DNA from: DATHTK01 sp035463295
Lineage (GTDB): Bacteria > Actinomycetota > Rubrobacteria > Rubrobacterales > Rubrobacteraceae
Direction of reading: 5' to 3'
Assembly (NCBI GenBank): GCA_035463295.1
Contig: DATHTK010000052.1
Location: forward strand, 9,846-73,845
Length of the DNA: 64,000 bases
Shown here: one piece after another, positions 1-9,450 of the stretch
Layout: the number at the start of each line of letters is the position of its first letter
Position numbering within the stretch: the stretch's first letter is position 1
Made by a program: the position numbers and the translations under genes
Notes under the pieces: model-generated
Databases searched by the model: none
The model's input: the letters and a program-made list of their open reading frames with translations, nothing else
Told to the model about the DNA's origin: nothing

Positions 1-535
1 GCAGCTTGCGGTACGGTATGTCCTCGATAACGACGAAGTCGTGCTCGCTCGCCAGCTCCACTACCCTCCGGCGCTTCTCCAGCGAGAGCGTCGCGCCGGC
101 CGGGTTCTGGAAGTCCGGCACCAGATAGAGGAAAGCGGGGACCTCGCGCGCGAGCGCCCTCTCGAGCCGCTCGACGCTTACACCATCGTCCTCCAGCGGG
201 ATGCCGATCACCCGCGCCCCCCGCCGGCGGAAGGTCTTGATCGCCCGGTCGTAGCTCGGCTGCTCGGTGAAGACCGCCGCGCTCGGCGAGACGAGGTGCG
301 CCGCAACGAGGTCCTGCAACTGCAGCGACCCGTTGCCGACGAGGATCTCATCTTCGGAGACGCCGTACTCCTTCGCGAGCTCGGCCCGCAGCGGGGCGTA
401 GCCCTGCTGCTGTCCGTACTGCAAGACGACGGCCGAATCTTCGCGTACCGCGACGTCGAAACACTCGCCGAGCTCCTCCGTCGGAAACGCCTCGGGTGGC
501 GGAACGCCGCGGGTGAACAGGATCCTGTCTTCCAT
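1..535 (-). CDS. PLP-dependent aminotransferase, class I/II (partial, C-terminus outside window)
   Basis: The minus-strand frame starts at ATG 535 (MEDRILFTRGVPPPEAF) and runs off the left edge, so only about 178 N-terminal residues are visible. They match the start of a fold-type I aminotransferase of the LysN/MocR-aminotransferase type: a short N-terminal arm, then GYAPLRAELAKEYGV, then GNGSLQLQDLVA, the usual glycine/serine phosphate-cradle region of pyridoxal phosphate, then YLVPDFQNPAG, the substrate and cofactor aspartate/asparagine region. The catalytic lysine would lie beyond the window. No HTH domain precedes the start, so this is a stand-alone enzyme rather than a MocR regulator. 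Likely role is 2-aminoadipate or aromatic/branched-chain amino acid transamination; the substrate cannot be chosen from this fragment. Confidence 0.8.
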   Translation of the reverse strand, partial: MEDRILFTRGVPPPEAFPTEELGECFDVAVREDSAVVLQYGQQQGYAPLRAELAKEYGVSEDEILVGNGSLQLQDLVAAHLVSPSAAVFTEQPSYDRAIKTFRRRGARVIGIPLEDDGVSVERLERALAREVPAFLYLVPDFQNPAGATLSLEKRRRVVELASEHDFVVIEDIPYRKL

Positions 536-687
536 AAACACTACTCCGTTCTCGACTGCGAAGAGCCACCAATCCTAGTCCGCAAGGGGGGCTGAACGCA
601 AGCCGCAAGGCAGGTCGAGCGCCGCGACCCAAGGGCGATCCACGTTAGCCTCGCCCGGTAGCCCTTCGCGCGGCCAGGATCGACCTC

Positions 688-3600
688 CTAGGAGACCTGC
701 TCCATCTCGGGTTCGGCCGGGCGAGAGTAACTTATGCAGCGAGAGCCCAGTACCTGCTTGAGCTCTGCATGGAGGTCGGAGGAGTCCTCGACGCTGGATA
801 TACGCTCTTCAAGGGCGCCGTCGCTGGAGACGAGGAGGAGCGGGCTCCCGCCCGGGTGGCGGCCGATGACCTCGAACGCCTCGTCTGCTGCCGAGCGTGG
901 CAAGTCTACGAAGGCTCCCGCGTCGAGATAGAGCGGGTCGAGCCCCGGCTCGAGGTGGAGCTCCACCATCTCCATCGCGACCACCCGGGGTATGCCCTCC
1001 TTGCGCTCGACGCGTCCCTTGACCTTGAGCACGGCGTCCTCCCGGACGCACGCGGCGCAGTTCGCGAAGACCCTCGGGAATACGATGACCTCGGCGAGCC
1101 CGCGCGTGTCGTCGAGCTGGAGCATCGCCATCTGGTCTCCCTTGCGGGTGGTGTTTATGCGCACCGAGCTGGCGAGCCCCCCGACCCAGACGACCGCCCC
1201 ATCCCGGCAGCCGTCGAGGTCCGAGACCGTCGTGTCCGTGTGCTTTTTGAGCTTGTGGAGCACGGGGCGCAGGGGGTGGTCGGAGACGAAGAGCCCCAGG
1301 GTCTCCTTCTCCCACTCCAGCCCCTCGCGCCGGTCGTCCTCTATCTGCGGGATCTCCGGCTTGGGCGGCGCCATCTCGGCGAGTTGCTCGGAGTCGAACA
1401 TGCAGAACTGGTCCTCGTCGCCGCCCGCGCGGCCCCTGGCCGCCCTCTCGACGGCCTTGCCGTGCACGGCGAGCATCGCGGCGCGCGAGTGCCCGGTGGC
1501 GTCGAAGGCTCCGCACTTGATCAGGGACTCCAGCGTGCGCTTGTTGAAGGTGCTCGCCTCCACCCGCTCGCAGAAGTCGAAGATGTCCGCGAACGGGCCG
1601 CCCTCCTCGCGGGCGGCGATGATCGCCTCAACGCACGAGTCCCCAACGTTCTTGACGGCCGAGAGCCCGAACCTGACCGTCTCCCCGACTACCGTGAAGC
1701 GCCGCCCGCTCTCGTTCACGTCCGGCGGCAGGACCTCTATCTTCATCGCCCGCGCCTCGGCGACGTACTGCGGCACCCGGTCCTTGGTGTTCATGACGCT
1801 GCTCATGAGCGCCGCCATGTACGCCCGCGGGTAGTGCGCCTTGAGGTACGCCGTCTGGAAAGCGAGGAACGAGTAGCACGCGGAGTGGCTCTTGTTGAAC
1901 GAATAGCCGCCCGCCTTCTCCATCCAGTTCCACAGCTCCTCGGCGGCCTCCGGCGCGACCTCGTTCGACCGGCAGCCCTCTGTGAACTTGTCCTTGAGTG
2001 TCGCTAGCAGCTTCGCGTTCTTCTTCCCGATCGCCTTTCTCAAAGTGTCGGCCTCGCCGGGGCTGAAGCCGCCCAACGTTTTGGAGATCTCCATGAGTTG
2101 CTCCTGGTAGGCGGCGACGCCGTAGGTCGGCTCCAGGATGGGCTTGAGGCGTTCGTCGAGGTACTGGACGCTCTCCGGGTCGTGCTTGCCGCGCTTGAAG
2201 TTGGGAATGTAGTCCATCGGGCCCGGACGGTAGAGGGCGTTGAGGGCCACGAGATCGTCGAAGCGGTCGGGCCGGACCTCCTGGAGCATCCGCTGCATCC
2301 CCCCCGACTCGAACTGGAAGACCCCGAAGGTGTCGCCCCTGGCGAAGAGCCTGAGCGTCTCCTCGTCGTCCAGCGGGATCCCCGCTATATCCACGTCCTC
2401 GTCGGTGAGGTTCTTTATCGTATCGAGCGTCTCCTCTATGACGTCGAGGTTTCTGAGGCCCAGGAAGTCCACCTTGAGGAGGCCGAGGGCCTCGACGTCT
2501 CCCATCGGGTGCTGGACCATGACGGTTCCCTCGTCCTTGGCGACGCGCTGGAGCGGGACGATATCCGTGAGGGGTTCCTCGGAGATCACGACGCCGGCGG
2601 CGTGGGTTCCAGCGTGGCGGGCGAAACCCTCTATCTCGAAGGCGGTGTCCAGGACGCGCCTGGCGTCGGCGTCTCTCTCGACGAACTGCATGATCTCGCG
2701 CGCCGCGCCCGGGTGTTTGTCTCCCGCAACATACGTGCCGTTCTCGGGCCGGAGCACGTCGCGCAAACTGGTACCGACCGGCTTGTCGGGGATGAACTTG
2801 GCGAGCTTGTCGGTGTCGGAGTAGGGATACTGGAAGATCCTGCCGGAGTCCCGGATCGCCGCCTTGGCCCCGATGGTCCCGAAGGTTATGATCTGGGCGA
2901 CGTGCTCGTGGCCACCGTACTTCTCGGTTACGTACTTCATGACCTCGGAGCGCCCGCCGACCGAGAAGTCTATGTCCACGTCGGGCATGCTTATGCGGTC
3001 CGGATTCAGGAATCGCTCGAAGAGCAGCGAGTACTTCAAAGGGTCGAGGTCCGTGATCTCCAGCGCGTAGGCAACGATGGAACCCGCCGCAGAGCCGCGT
3101 CCGGGTCCGACCGCGATCTTGCGTTCCTTGGCGTACCGGACGAAGTCCCAGACGATGAGGAAGTAGTCCTCGAAACCCATCTTCCCGATCGTGCCGAGCT
3201 CGAAGTCGAGTCGCTGTCGCACCTCCGGCAGCTTCGCTCTCTCCCCGTAGCGCTCGACGAGCCCCCTCTCGCACAGCTCCCGCAGGTACGTCGCCGCGTC
3301 GTAGCCTGCTGGTTTGGGGAAGTTCGGTAGCCGCGTCTTGCCGAGCTCGATCCCGACATCCTCGACGAGGTTCACTACCTCGATGGTATTCTCGAGCGCC
3401 TCCGGGTGATCCGGGAATAGCCGCGCCATCTCGTCGACCGGCTTGGCGTAGAACTCCTCGCCGGAGAACCTCATCCGCCTGGGGTCGTTGTAGAACTTCC
3501 CCGTACCGATGCACAAGAGTACGTCGTGCATCCTGGCGTCGCCCCGCGCCGTGTAGTGGCTGTCGTTCGTCGCCACCAGCGGGATGCCGGTCTCCTTGTT

Positions 3601-4176
3601 CAGCTTGAGAAGTCCCTCGTTGACGCGACGCTGCTCGGGTATGCCGTGGTCCTGGAGCTCGAGGTAGACGTGGTCGAAGACCTCGACGTACTCGAAGAGG
3701 AGCCTCCTCGCCTCGTCGAAGCGGCCCTCGAGGATGCGCGTCGGCACCTCCGCCGACAGGCATCCGGAGAGGCAGATGATCCCCGCGCCGTGCCGCCGCA
3801 ACAGCTCCATGTCCACGCGCGGTTTGCGGTAGAAGCCCTCGAGGTAGCCGGCGGTCGAGAGCTTCATGAGGTTCCGGTACCCCTCCGGAGTCCGCGCCAG
3901 GAGGGTGAGATGATAGTACGGGGCGCGGCTCCGGTCGTGCCGGTTAGCCGCGACGTAGACCTCGCAGCCCATTACGGGCTTTATGCCGGCCTCTCTAGCA
4001 GCCTTGTAGAACTTGATCGCGCCGTACATCACCCCGTGATCGGTGAGCGCGAGGCCCGGCATGTTCTCCGCCTTGGCGAAGGAGATGAGGTCGGAGATCC
4101 GGCTCGCCCCATCGAGCATCGAGTACTCCGAATGACAGTGCAGGTGCGCGAAAGCGCCACCGCCAGAGACCCCCAA
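688..4176 (-). CDS. dnaE: DNA polymerase III alpha subunit (DnaE)
   Basis: Replicative polymerase subunit that extends DNA in the replisome. The N-terminal PHP domain is visible (HLHCHSEYSMLDG, about residues 9-21), followed by the C-family polymerase core with the catalytic acidic motif PDVDIDFS, the fingers region (FQFESGGMQRMLQEVRPD) and FNKSHSACYS, then an OB-fold region (VWVGGLASSVR) and the C-terminal part. About 1162 residues is normal for DnaE1. The open frame extends to ATG 4272, but those first 32 codons are low-complexity Gly/Ala/Arg. TTG 4176 is preferred because GGAGG (4188-4184) sits 7 nt upstream and the PHP motif follows within ten residues. It stands alone, not in an operon. 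Confidence 0.95.
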   Translation of the reverse strand: MGVSGGGAFAHLHCHSEYSMLDGASRISDLISFAKAENMPGLALTDHGVMYGAIKFYKAAREAGIKPVMGCEVYVAANRHDRSRAPYYHLTLLARTPEGYRNLMKLSTAGYLEGFYRKPRVDMELLRRHGAGIICLSGCLSAEVPTRILEGRFDEARRLLFEYVEVFDHVYLELQDHGIPEQRRVNEGLLKLNKETGIPLVATNDSHYTARGDARMHDVLLCIGTGKFYNDPRRMRFSGEEFYAKPVDEMARLFPDHPEALENTIEVVNLVEDVGIELGKTRLPNFPKPAGYDAATYLRELCERGLVERYGERAKLPEVRQRLDFELGTIGKMGFEDYFLIVWDFVRYAKERKIAVGPGRGSAAGSIVAYALEITDLDPLKYSLLFERFLNPDRISMPDVDIDFSVGGRSEVMKYVTEKYGGHEHVAQIITFGTIGAKAAIRDSGRIFQYPYSDTDKLAKFIPDKPVGTSLRDVLRPENGTYVAGDKHPGAAREIMQFVERDADARRVLDTAFEIEGFARHAGTHAAGVVISEEPLTDIVPLQRVAKDEGTVMVQHPMGDVEALGLLKVDFLGLRNLDVIEETLDTIKNLTDEDVDIAGIPLDDEETLRLFARGDTFGVFQFESGGMQRMLQEVRPDRFDDLVALNALYRPGPMDYIPNFKRGKHDPESVQYLDERLKPILEPTYGVAAYQEQLMEISKTLGGFSPGEADTLRKAIGKKNAKLLATLKDKFTEGCRSNEVAPEAAEELWNWMEKAGGYSFNKSHSACYSFLAFQTAYLKAHYPRAYMAALMSSVMNTKDRVPQYVAEARAMKIEVLPPDVNESGRRFTVVGETVRFGLSAVKNVGDSCVEAIIAAREEGGPFADIFDFCERVEASTFNKRTLESLIKCGAFDATGHSRAAMLAVHGKAVERAARGRAGGDEDQFCMFDSEQLAEMAPPKPEIPQIEDDRREGLEWEKETLGLFVSDHPLRPVLHKLKKHTDTTVSDLDGCRDGAVVWVGGLASSVRINTTRKGDQMAMLQLDDTRGLAEVIVFPRVFANCAACVREDAVLKVKGRVERKEGIPRVVAMEMVELHLEPGLDPLYLDAGAFVDLPRSAADEAFEVIGRHPGGSPLLLVSSDGALEERISSVEDSSDLHAELKQVLGSRCISYSRPAEPEMEQVS

Positions 4177-4478
4177 ATTCACTCCTCCCCGGATTGCTCG
4201 GGCCCCAGCGGCGCCCCATCCTCCCCAGGGCGCCGCCAGCTGGCCTGTTCTCCCGTCCATCCTCGGACCCACGCACTATACGAAAACGGGAATCGACTTG
4301 TCTACCCCCTGGACCGGAAGTTGAGGTTTAATTTGCAGGACTTTTCAGAGAGAAGGGTTCGGCATCGGGTATGAGGGAAAGCCCTGTGCCAGAGCGGTAG
4401 TCCGGTGCCCCTATGGCACTCCGTGAGCCTGGATTCTACACGCTGTCTATGGGCCCTGTTCGAAGAAAAATCCGAGAC

Positions 4479-4727
4479 CTATTCATCCTCGTCATCCCTC
4501 CAGAGGAGCCAGCTGAGGGCGATCTGGGCACTCAGGACGGCGAAGAGGAGGGCGAAGAGGCCGTTGCGCAGATCGTGGAGCCAGGCAGTATAGACGACGA
4601 GGATGGAGGAGACCGCAAGGGCGGCGACGACGAAGAGGAGGGTGATGCCCAGCAAGAGCGCGCGGAGGAGGCGCCGGACGGGGCCGTCCGGTCGGGCCTC
4701 TCTCGCTTGATACGCGCTGGGCGGCAA
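4479..4727 (-). CDS. Small two-helix membrane protein of unknown function
   Basis: I do not recognise a family. An 82-residue frame begins at TTG 4727 (or at CTG 4736, which overlaps the FmdB stop) and ends WRDDEDE. It holds two hydrophobic segments, roughly residues 19-43 (LLRALLLGITLLFVV...) and 51-74 (NGLFALLFAVLSAQIALSWLL), after an Arg-rich N-terminus and before an acidic tail, which fits a small inner-membrane protein with positive-inside topology. It directly follows the FmdB-like gene on the same strand and is probably co-transcribed. The open frame extends far upstream across FmdB, but that part reads as a shadow. The start codon is uncertain. Confidence 0.55.
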   Translation of the reverse strand: MPPSAYQAREARPDGPVRRLLRALLLGITLLFVVAALAVSSILVVYTAWLHDLRNGLFALLFAVLSAQIALSWLLWRDDEDE

Positions 4728-4732
4728 CTTTG

Positions 4733-5026
4733 TCAGTCCTGTTTGCTGGAGGCCTTTTCGGAAGACGCGGCGCTCTTCTCGCTCTTCTTTTCGGAGGCGG
4801 CTGGCTTCTCTTCCGACCCGCCGTTCTTTGCGACCTCGGTCTTCGAGGCGCCGTTCTTGTAGTCGGTCGAGTAGAAGCCGGAGCCCTTGAACGAGATGCT
4901 CACCGGGTGAAGGACCTTTCTGACCGGCGCGCCGCATTCGACGCACGACGTCAGGGGGTCTTCCGACAGCTTCTGCATCACGTCGAAGACGTGACCATTC
5001 TCGCACTTGTACTCGTAGATCGGCAT
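4733..5026 (-). CDS. FmdB-family zinc-ribbon protein
   Basis: A 97-residue protein beginning MPIYEYKCENGHVFDV, the hallmark of the FmdB/putative regulatory zinc-ribbon family. Two CxxC-like pairs (KCENGH and SCVECGAP) form the ribbon in residues 1-45, followed by SISFKGSGFYSTDYKN, the family's conserved tail, and then a Ser/Lys/Glu-rich disordered C-terminus (residues 65-97). Start ATG 5026 has GGAGG four nt upstream, and a TATAAT-like -10 lies at 5065-5060. Function in the family is poorly defined (named from formamidase regulation). Probably the first gene of a two-gene unit with the small membrane protein downstream. Confidence 0.88.
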   Translation of the reverse strand: MPIYEYKCENGHVFDVMQKLSEDPLTSCVECGAPVRKVLHPVSISFKGSGFYSTDYKNGASKTEVAKNGGSEEKPAASEKKSEKSAASSEKASSKQD

Positions 5027-5095
5027 CCAGCCTCCAGGTTGCGGGCTCGTAACCCGTGGATTATACCAAGGTCGGACGCCTTCCGGCTCTCCGGG

Positions 5096-5383
5096 CTAAC
5101 CCTGCCGGGACTCGCGGCGGTTCGGGTCGAGCTCGCCGGAGCTGAAGTCCTTCTCCAGGTGCTGGCGGGCCGCCTCTACGAGCTCGGGCTTCGCCAGGAT
5201 CTCCTCCACCTCCTGGGAGGAGGCGTTGCGCCGCACGTACTCCTCCTCGACGATCTCCCGGAGGTTGGCCCCGTCGTCCAGACGGCGGACGATGTAGTCG
5301 ATGACCCGTTTCTCCCGCGCGCTCTGGTGCTGGCTGCCGAACAACCGATTCCAGAAGTTCCTCCACCTGCTCTGCTCGGCCAT
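5096..5383 (-). CDS. Hypothetical small protein
   Basis: A 95-residue soluble, charged protein (MAEQSRWRNFWNRLFG...) that I cannot assign. The middle (residues 20-80) is predicted helical with alternating acidic and basic residues (REKRVIDYIVRRLDDGANLREIVEEEYVRR). Start ATG 5383 has a strong AGAGGAGG upstream, and a TATACT-like -10 lies about 55 nt before it, so it seems to be a separately transcribed real gene. No cysteines, no membrane segment. Confidence 0.7.
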   Translation of the reverse strand: MAEQSRWRNFWNRLFGSQHQSAREKRVIDYIVRRLDDGANLREIVEEEYVRRNASSQEVEEILAKPELVEAARQHLEKDFSSGELDPNRRESRQG

Positions 5384-5660
5384 TCAGCGCCTCCTCTTTC
5401 GCATCTCGTCCCCGGTACCCGCAGTATAACCTCTGGAGCGGCGTGCCGATGGAAGGTGAGATTTCGTAGCACTTGCGGAAGCGGTCGCGCGGAGCACGGC
5501 GTCTTACGAACCGAACCCATGCTGGCGGTTCAGAACGTGAACTAGTCCGTTAGGCTGGAACGTGGGAAGTCGGCGACTGGTGCCACCTGACAGCGAGGTG
5601 CCGTTGAACCACAACCTCATCGGCCACACCACCGGCGCCAGAGGTGCGGCCGTTGTGGAG

Positions 5661-6143
5661 TCAACGTCCGACCAGCTCTTCCAACGCCTTCCCGCTCACG
5701 CGGTAGACCGTCCAGTCGTCCATCGGGACGGCGCCCAGGGACTCGTAGAAGCGTACGGCGGTCTCGTTCCAGTCCAGGACCCACCATTCGAGGCGTCCAC
5801 AGCCGCGGTCTTTCGCGAGCCTGGCGAGGTACACGAGTATCTGCCGGCCGATGCCTTCCCCACGGAACTCCGGCCTCACGTAGAGGTCCTCCAGGTAGAT
5901 CCCGGGCCGCCCGAGGAAGGTGGAGAAGTTGTGGAAGAACAGCGCGAAGGCGGCAGGAGCGTCGCCGCGCTGCGCGATCACCACCTCCGCCACCGGCCGC
6001 TCCCCGAAGAGCGAGTCTCGCAGCAGCTCCTCGGTAGCGACTACCTCGTGCGAGAGGCGCTCGTACTCGGCGAGCTCCCTTATCAAGGCGAGAATGAGCG
6101 GTGCGTCCGCCTCGGTAGCAGGACGAATCTGCAGGTCGGACAT
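5661..6143 (-). CDS. GNAT-family N-acetyltransferase
   Basis: A 160-residue GCN5-related acetyltransferase using acetyl-CoA to acetylate an amine. IRPATEADAPLILALIRELAEYE opens the fold; the acetyl-CoA pyrophosphate loop is RPEFRGEGIGRQIL (about residues 97-110), followed by WWVLDWNETAVRFYESLGA, the conserved beta6-alpha4 tail. GIYLEDLYVRPEFRG and WNETAVRFYESLGA are most like diamine/thialysine acetyltransferases of the SSAT type, so a polyamine or lysine-analogue substrate is likely but not proven. It sits 15 nt after asd and is probably the last gene of the riboswitch-controlled met/lys operon. Confidence 0.88.
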   Translation of the reverse strand: MSDLQIRPATEADAPLILALIRELAEYERLSHEVVATEELLRDSLFGERPVAEVVIAQRGDAPAAFALFFHNFSTFLGRPGIYLEDLYVRPEFRGEGIGRQILVYLARLAKDRGCGRLEWWVLDWNETAVRFYESLGAVPMDDWTVYRVSGKALEELVGR

Positions 6144-6158
6144 CCTGCTCGGGCGGCC

Positions 6159-7124
6159 CTAGACGCGCGCCCCGACGAGCGACTCGGCGATCTGGACGGC
6201 GTTCGTCGCCGCACCCTTGAGCAAATTGTCCGCCACGCACCAGTACGAGACGCGGTCTCCCTCCACCCGTACCCGGCCGACGTAGGTCCCCGGCTCTCCG
6301 GCGGACTCCAGCGGCGTCGGGAAGGCCTCCGGATCGCCGGAGAAGACGACGCCGGGGGCCCCGCGAAGGACCTCGACGACCTCCTCCAGCGTCGCCGCGC
6401 GATCCGTCTCTACGTAGACGCTCTCGGCGTGGCCGGTGTGCACGGGGATGCGGACGGCGGTCGCGTAGACCTCGAGGTCGGGTAGACCGAGGATCTTGCG
6501 CGACTCCAGCCGCATCTTGCGCTCCTCGGTGGTGTAGCCGTCCTCCCCCACACCCCCTATAAGGGGGATAGCGTTCCCCGCTATGGGCTTGGGATAGACG
6601 TCTCCCCGGCCGTTCTCCAGCGCCTCGACCCCCGAGCGCCCCGAGCCGGAGACGGCCTGGTAGGTCGAGACGACGACCTTCTTCAGCCCGAACTCGCGCG
6701 CCAGCGGCGCCAGGGTGACGACCATCTGGATCGTCGAGCAGTTGGCGTTTGCGATGAGCCCCCCGTGCTCGCGCAGCGACTCAGCGTTGACCTCGGGCAC
6801 GACGAGCGGGACGTCCGGGTCGAGCCGGAAGTCGCTGCCGTTGTCGATGACCACGGCGCCGCGTGAGATCGCCTCTCGCGCGAGCTGCACCGCCGCGCCC
6901 TTCTCCCCCTCAGTCCCCGCGAAGAAGGCTATGTCCACGCCCTCGAAGGCCGCGGGCTCCGCCACCCCCACATCGAACTCCTCGCCGGCAAGAACCGCCC
7001 GCCGGGCGCTCCGGGCGAGAACGCGCAGTTCCCTCAGCGGGAACTCCCGGCGCCTGAGCTCCGAGACGAGCCGGTCGCCGACCAGCCCCGCCCCTACGAC
7101 GGCTACCGTGTATCCCTCTTTCAT
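6159..7124 (-). CDS. asd: Aspartate-semialdehyde dehydrogenase
   Basis: Converts aspartyl-phosphate to aspartate semialdehyde with NADPH, the shared step to lysine, threonine and methionine. The 321-residue protein has an N-terminal Rossmann motif (VAVVGAGLVGDRLVSEL), the catalytic cysteine in LIANANCSTIQM (about residue 129) and the substrate-binding region with active-site His in RIPVHTGHAESV. Length is typical (about 330-345). It lies one base after the hom frame end and 15 nt before the GNAT gene, in the operon metX-metY-lysC-hom-asd, so its expression should follow the upstream SAM riboswitch. Confidence 0.95.
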   Translation of the reverse strand: MKEGYTVAVVGAGLVGDRLVSELRRREFPLRELRVLARSARRAVLAGEEFDVGVAEPAAFEGVDIAFFAGTEGEKGAAVQLAREAISRGAVVIDNGSDFRLDPDVPLVVPEVNAESLREHGGLIANANCSTIQMVVTLAPLAREFGLKKVVVSTYQAVSGSGRSGVEALENGRGDVYPKPIAGNAIPLIGGVGEDGYTTEERKMRLESRKILGLPDLEVYATAVRIPVHTGHAESVYVETDRAATLEEVVEVLRGAPGVVFSGDPEAFPTPLESAGEPGTYVGRVRVEGDRVSYWCVADNLLKGAATNAVQIAESLVGARV

Positions 7125-7125
7125 A

Positions 7126-8208
7126 TCAGGTCCTCCCGTCGTCGGTGAGCGCCTTGTGCGCTATGTCGAGCAGATCGAAGACCACCCCGCTCGCGGTGCG
7201 CTCCGGACCCGCACCGGGCCCCGATATCGTGAGGGTAACATCCGAGTAGCGCCGCGTGCGGAAGTCGAAGACGTTCTCCGGGCCGTTGATGGGACCGAAC
7301 GGGCTCTCGACAGGCGTGTCCTGCAATCCCACAGTGACCGGGCCCTCCCGAGGGATGCGGGCCAGGTACCGGAGCATGTGGTGCTCCTCGACGGCGAGCA
7401 GCCGCTCGGCGAAGGCCTCGTCGTGCTCGGGGAGCCGCTCCATGAACTCCTCGAGCGGGACGTCCTCCAGGCCCTCGGGTACCAGCGACTGGTACGGGAT
7501 CTCCCCCGGCTCGACCCTCCGGCCCATCTTGCGGGCGAGGATTATCGCCTTGCGCGCCACGTCGAGACCCGAGAGGTCATCGCGTGGGTCGGGCTCGGCG
7601 TAGTGGAGCTCCACCGCCTCTCGCACCGCCGCGGAGAACGTCCGCCCCCCCTCGACCGCGCTCATGACGAAGCCCAGAGTACCGCTCGGACTCGCCCCTA
7701 TCTCCAGGACCTCGTCGCCGCTCGCGAGCAGCGCCTCCAGCGTCGAGATGATCGGCATCCCGGCCCCGACCGTAGCCTCGTGCCACAACCTCCCCGGCAA
7801 CGCCCCGACCAGCCGCTCGTACTCCTCCGTGCTCCCCGAGAGCGGACCCTTGTTCGAGAGCACAAGGTACGAGCCGTCCCGTACCCCGAGGAGATCCAGG
7901 TCGTATGTCCCACCATGCACCGCGACGTCCACCACGACCCGCGTGGCACCCGGCGCCGGATCGGAGAGCAACACGCTCTCCAGGGACTCCACTCCGAGCT
8001 CCAAGAGCCTCCCGCCAGCCTCCTTTAGCCGGATCGCCCGCGGCAGCGCCTCCTCCCCTACCAGCGCCCCCGTCGTGTCCGAAACCGCTCGATAGTTTAT
8101 CTCCAAGCCATCCTGTTCGAGCCAGCGCTTGCGCTCTTCGAGCACCATCTGGGCGACGGCGCGGCCGACGTGGCCGAGTCCGATCTGGACTATCTCGAGT
8201 CGTCTCAC
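7126..8208 (-). CDS. hom: Homoserine dehydrogenase
   Basis: Reduces aspartate semialdehyde to homoserine. The 360-residue protein opens with a Rossmann motif (IVQIGLGHVGRAVAQ), has VLSNKGPLSG, the NKAP-like segment around residue 115, the catalytic region GAGMPIISTLEALL and GTLGFVMSAVEGG, and YAEPDPRDDLSGLDVARK, the family lysine region. There is no C-terminal ACT domain, so it is the short form lacking the usual threonine-feedback domain. GTG 8208 is chosen because it overlaps the lysC stop in a GTGA arrangement and places the Rossmann motif at the N-terminus; longer frames upstream are shadows of lysC. Confidence 0.93.
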   Translation of the reverse strand: MRRLEIVQIGLGHVGRAVAQMVLEERKRWLEQDGLEINYRAVSDTTGALVGEEALPRAIRLKEAGGRLLELGVESLESVLLSDPAPGATRVVVDVAVHGGTYDLDLLGVRDGSYLVLSNKGPLSGSTEEYERLVGALPGRLWHEATVGAGMPIISTLEALLASGDEVLEIGASPSGTLGFVMSAVEGGRTFSAAVREAVELHYAEPDPRDDLSGLDVARKAIILARKMGRRVEPGEIPYQSLVPEGLEDVPLEEFMERLPEHDEAFAERLLAVEEHHMLRYLARIPREGPVTVGLQDTPVESPFGPINGPENVFDFRTRRYSDVTLTISGPGAGPERTASGVVFDLLDIAHKALTDDGRT

Positions 8209-9443
8209 GCGACCACGCCGCTCTCTGGGGCGAGCGTAGCGGCGGGCGTTACGAGGTCTTCGTGCAGTGCGCGCAGCGCCGTCTCGGCGGCGTCCGCGCC
8301 CACGACGAAGACGAGCCCGGCGGTGGCGATGCCCGCGTGCAGCGGTGAGAGGTCCGCGCGCCGGAGGCTCTTCAGGCCGCGCTTGAGATCTCTCTGGTTC
8401 GGGGTGCCGATACCGACGAGAGCGGCGGCCTCCCGTTCGTGGCCGGGGGCGCATGGGAGGCCGACTGCGAAGCGTCGGCGCAGGGCGACGCAGCGGACCC
8501 CCGGACCGGTCTCCTGTTCCGTGACGCGGGTGCCGGCGCACTCCGGGTTAAACGTGTTTCGCACCAGGACCTCGATACCGGCTTCGGCGGCGGGCTCCAT
8601 CGTCTTCGGGTGTAGCACCTTGGCGCCGAGTGAGGCGAAGAGGCTGGCCTCGCGGTAGGAGAGGCGCGGCATCAGGTTCGCGTCCGGCACCAGTCGCGGG
8701 TCGGCGTCGAGCACCCCGTCCACGTCGGACATGATCCAGACCTCCTCCGAGCCGAGGGCGCGGCCTAGCGCCGTCGCCGAGAGGTCGGACCCCCCTCTGC
8801 CCAGGGTGGTCGGCGCGCCCTGCGGGGAGCGTCCGACGTAGCCGGGCACGACCACTACGGAACCGCTTTCGAGGAGTGGCGCGACGAGGCGCGAGCATCG
8901 AGAGGCCGTCCCCGCGGCGTCCACCTCGGCCTCGTCGAAGGCGTCGTCGGTGGCTATCGGGTCCTCGGCGACGACCGCGGCGGGTACGCCCGAGGTGCTG
9001 ACAGCGCCGGCCAGGATCTCGGCCGAGAGCCGCTCGCCGTAGACGGCGACCCTGGCGCGCCGGGCCGCCGGGTTCTCGTAGGGCTCGGCGAGCGTCTCGA
9101 CGAGGCTCTTGAGGAGGGCACGCAGGCGCTCCTCCACGGCCGGGAGGTGCTGGGGGGCGACCGCCGCGCGGGCGGCCGCAAGGTGGCGTTCCGAGAGAGT
9201 GCGGTGGAGTTCGGCGATGGACCCCTCGCTCGTCGCGCCGTAAGAAGTTCGTCCGTCGGTAGCGTAGGCGACATCTTCCGCTACGCCAAGAAGCGTATCG
9301 GTGGTACCGCTCATCGCCGAGACGACGACCGTTACCGGGCGGCTGCGGGCGGCCCCGGCCGTAATCGTGGCGGCGCGGGAGAACTGCGCGCCGCCGCCGA
9401 CCGAGGTGCCCCCGAACTTGATGACGAGGGGTCTAACGGTCAC
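8205..9443 (-). CDS. lysC: Aspartate kinase
   Basis: Phosphorylates aspartate, the committed step of the aspartate family. The 412-residue protein shows the kinase signature VIKFGGTSVGG at its start, the substrate region AVYGERLSAEILA, PGYVGRSPQGAPTTLGRGGSDLSA and WIMSDVDGVLDADPR (amino-acid-kinase fold), then KVLHPKTMEPAAEAGI and a C-terminal regulatory region (about residues 300-412) that looks like degenerate ACT repeats ending ATAGLVFVVGADAAETAL. GTG 9443 is preferred: GAGG lies five nt upstream and the frame begins TVRPLVIKFGG; GTG 9461 would overlap metY by 11 nt with no clear ribosome site. Confidence 0.93.
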   Translation of the reverse strand: MTVRPLVIKFGGTSVGGGAQFSRAATITAGAARSRPVTVVVSAMSGTTDTLLGVAEDVAYATDGRTSYGATSEGSIAELHRTLSERHLAAARAAVAPQHLPAVEERLRALLKSLVETLAEPYENPAARRARVAVYGERLSAEILAGAVSTSGVPAAVVAEDPIATDDAFDEAEVDAAGTASRCSRLVAPLLESGSVVVVPGYVGRSPQGAPTTLGRGGSDLSATALGRALGSEEVWIMSDVDGVLDADPRLVPDANLMPRLSYREASLFASLGAKVLHPKTMEPAAEAGIEVLVRNTFNPECAGTRVTEQETGPGVRCVALRRRFAVGLPCAPGHEREAAALVGIGTPNQRDLKRGLKSLRRADLSPLHAGIATAGLVFVVGADAAETALRALHEDLVTPAATLAPESGVVA

Positions 9444-9450
9444 TCTATCC

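Noticed and set aside
1628..3763. A 711-codon minus-strand frame inside dnaE
   Set aside because: Different frame of the same strand; low-complexity Arg/Gly/Pro composition with no domain.
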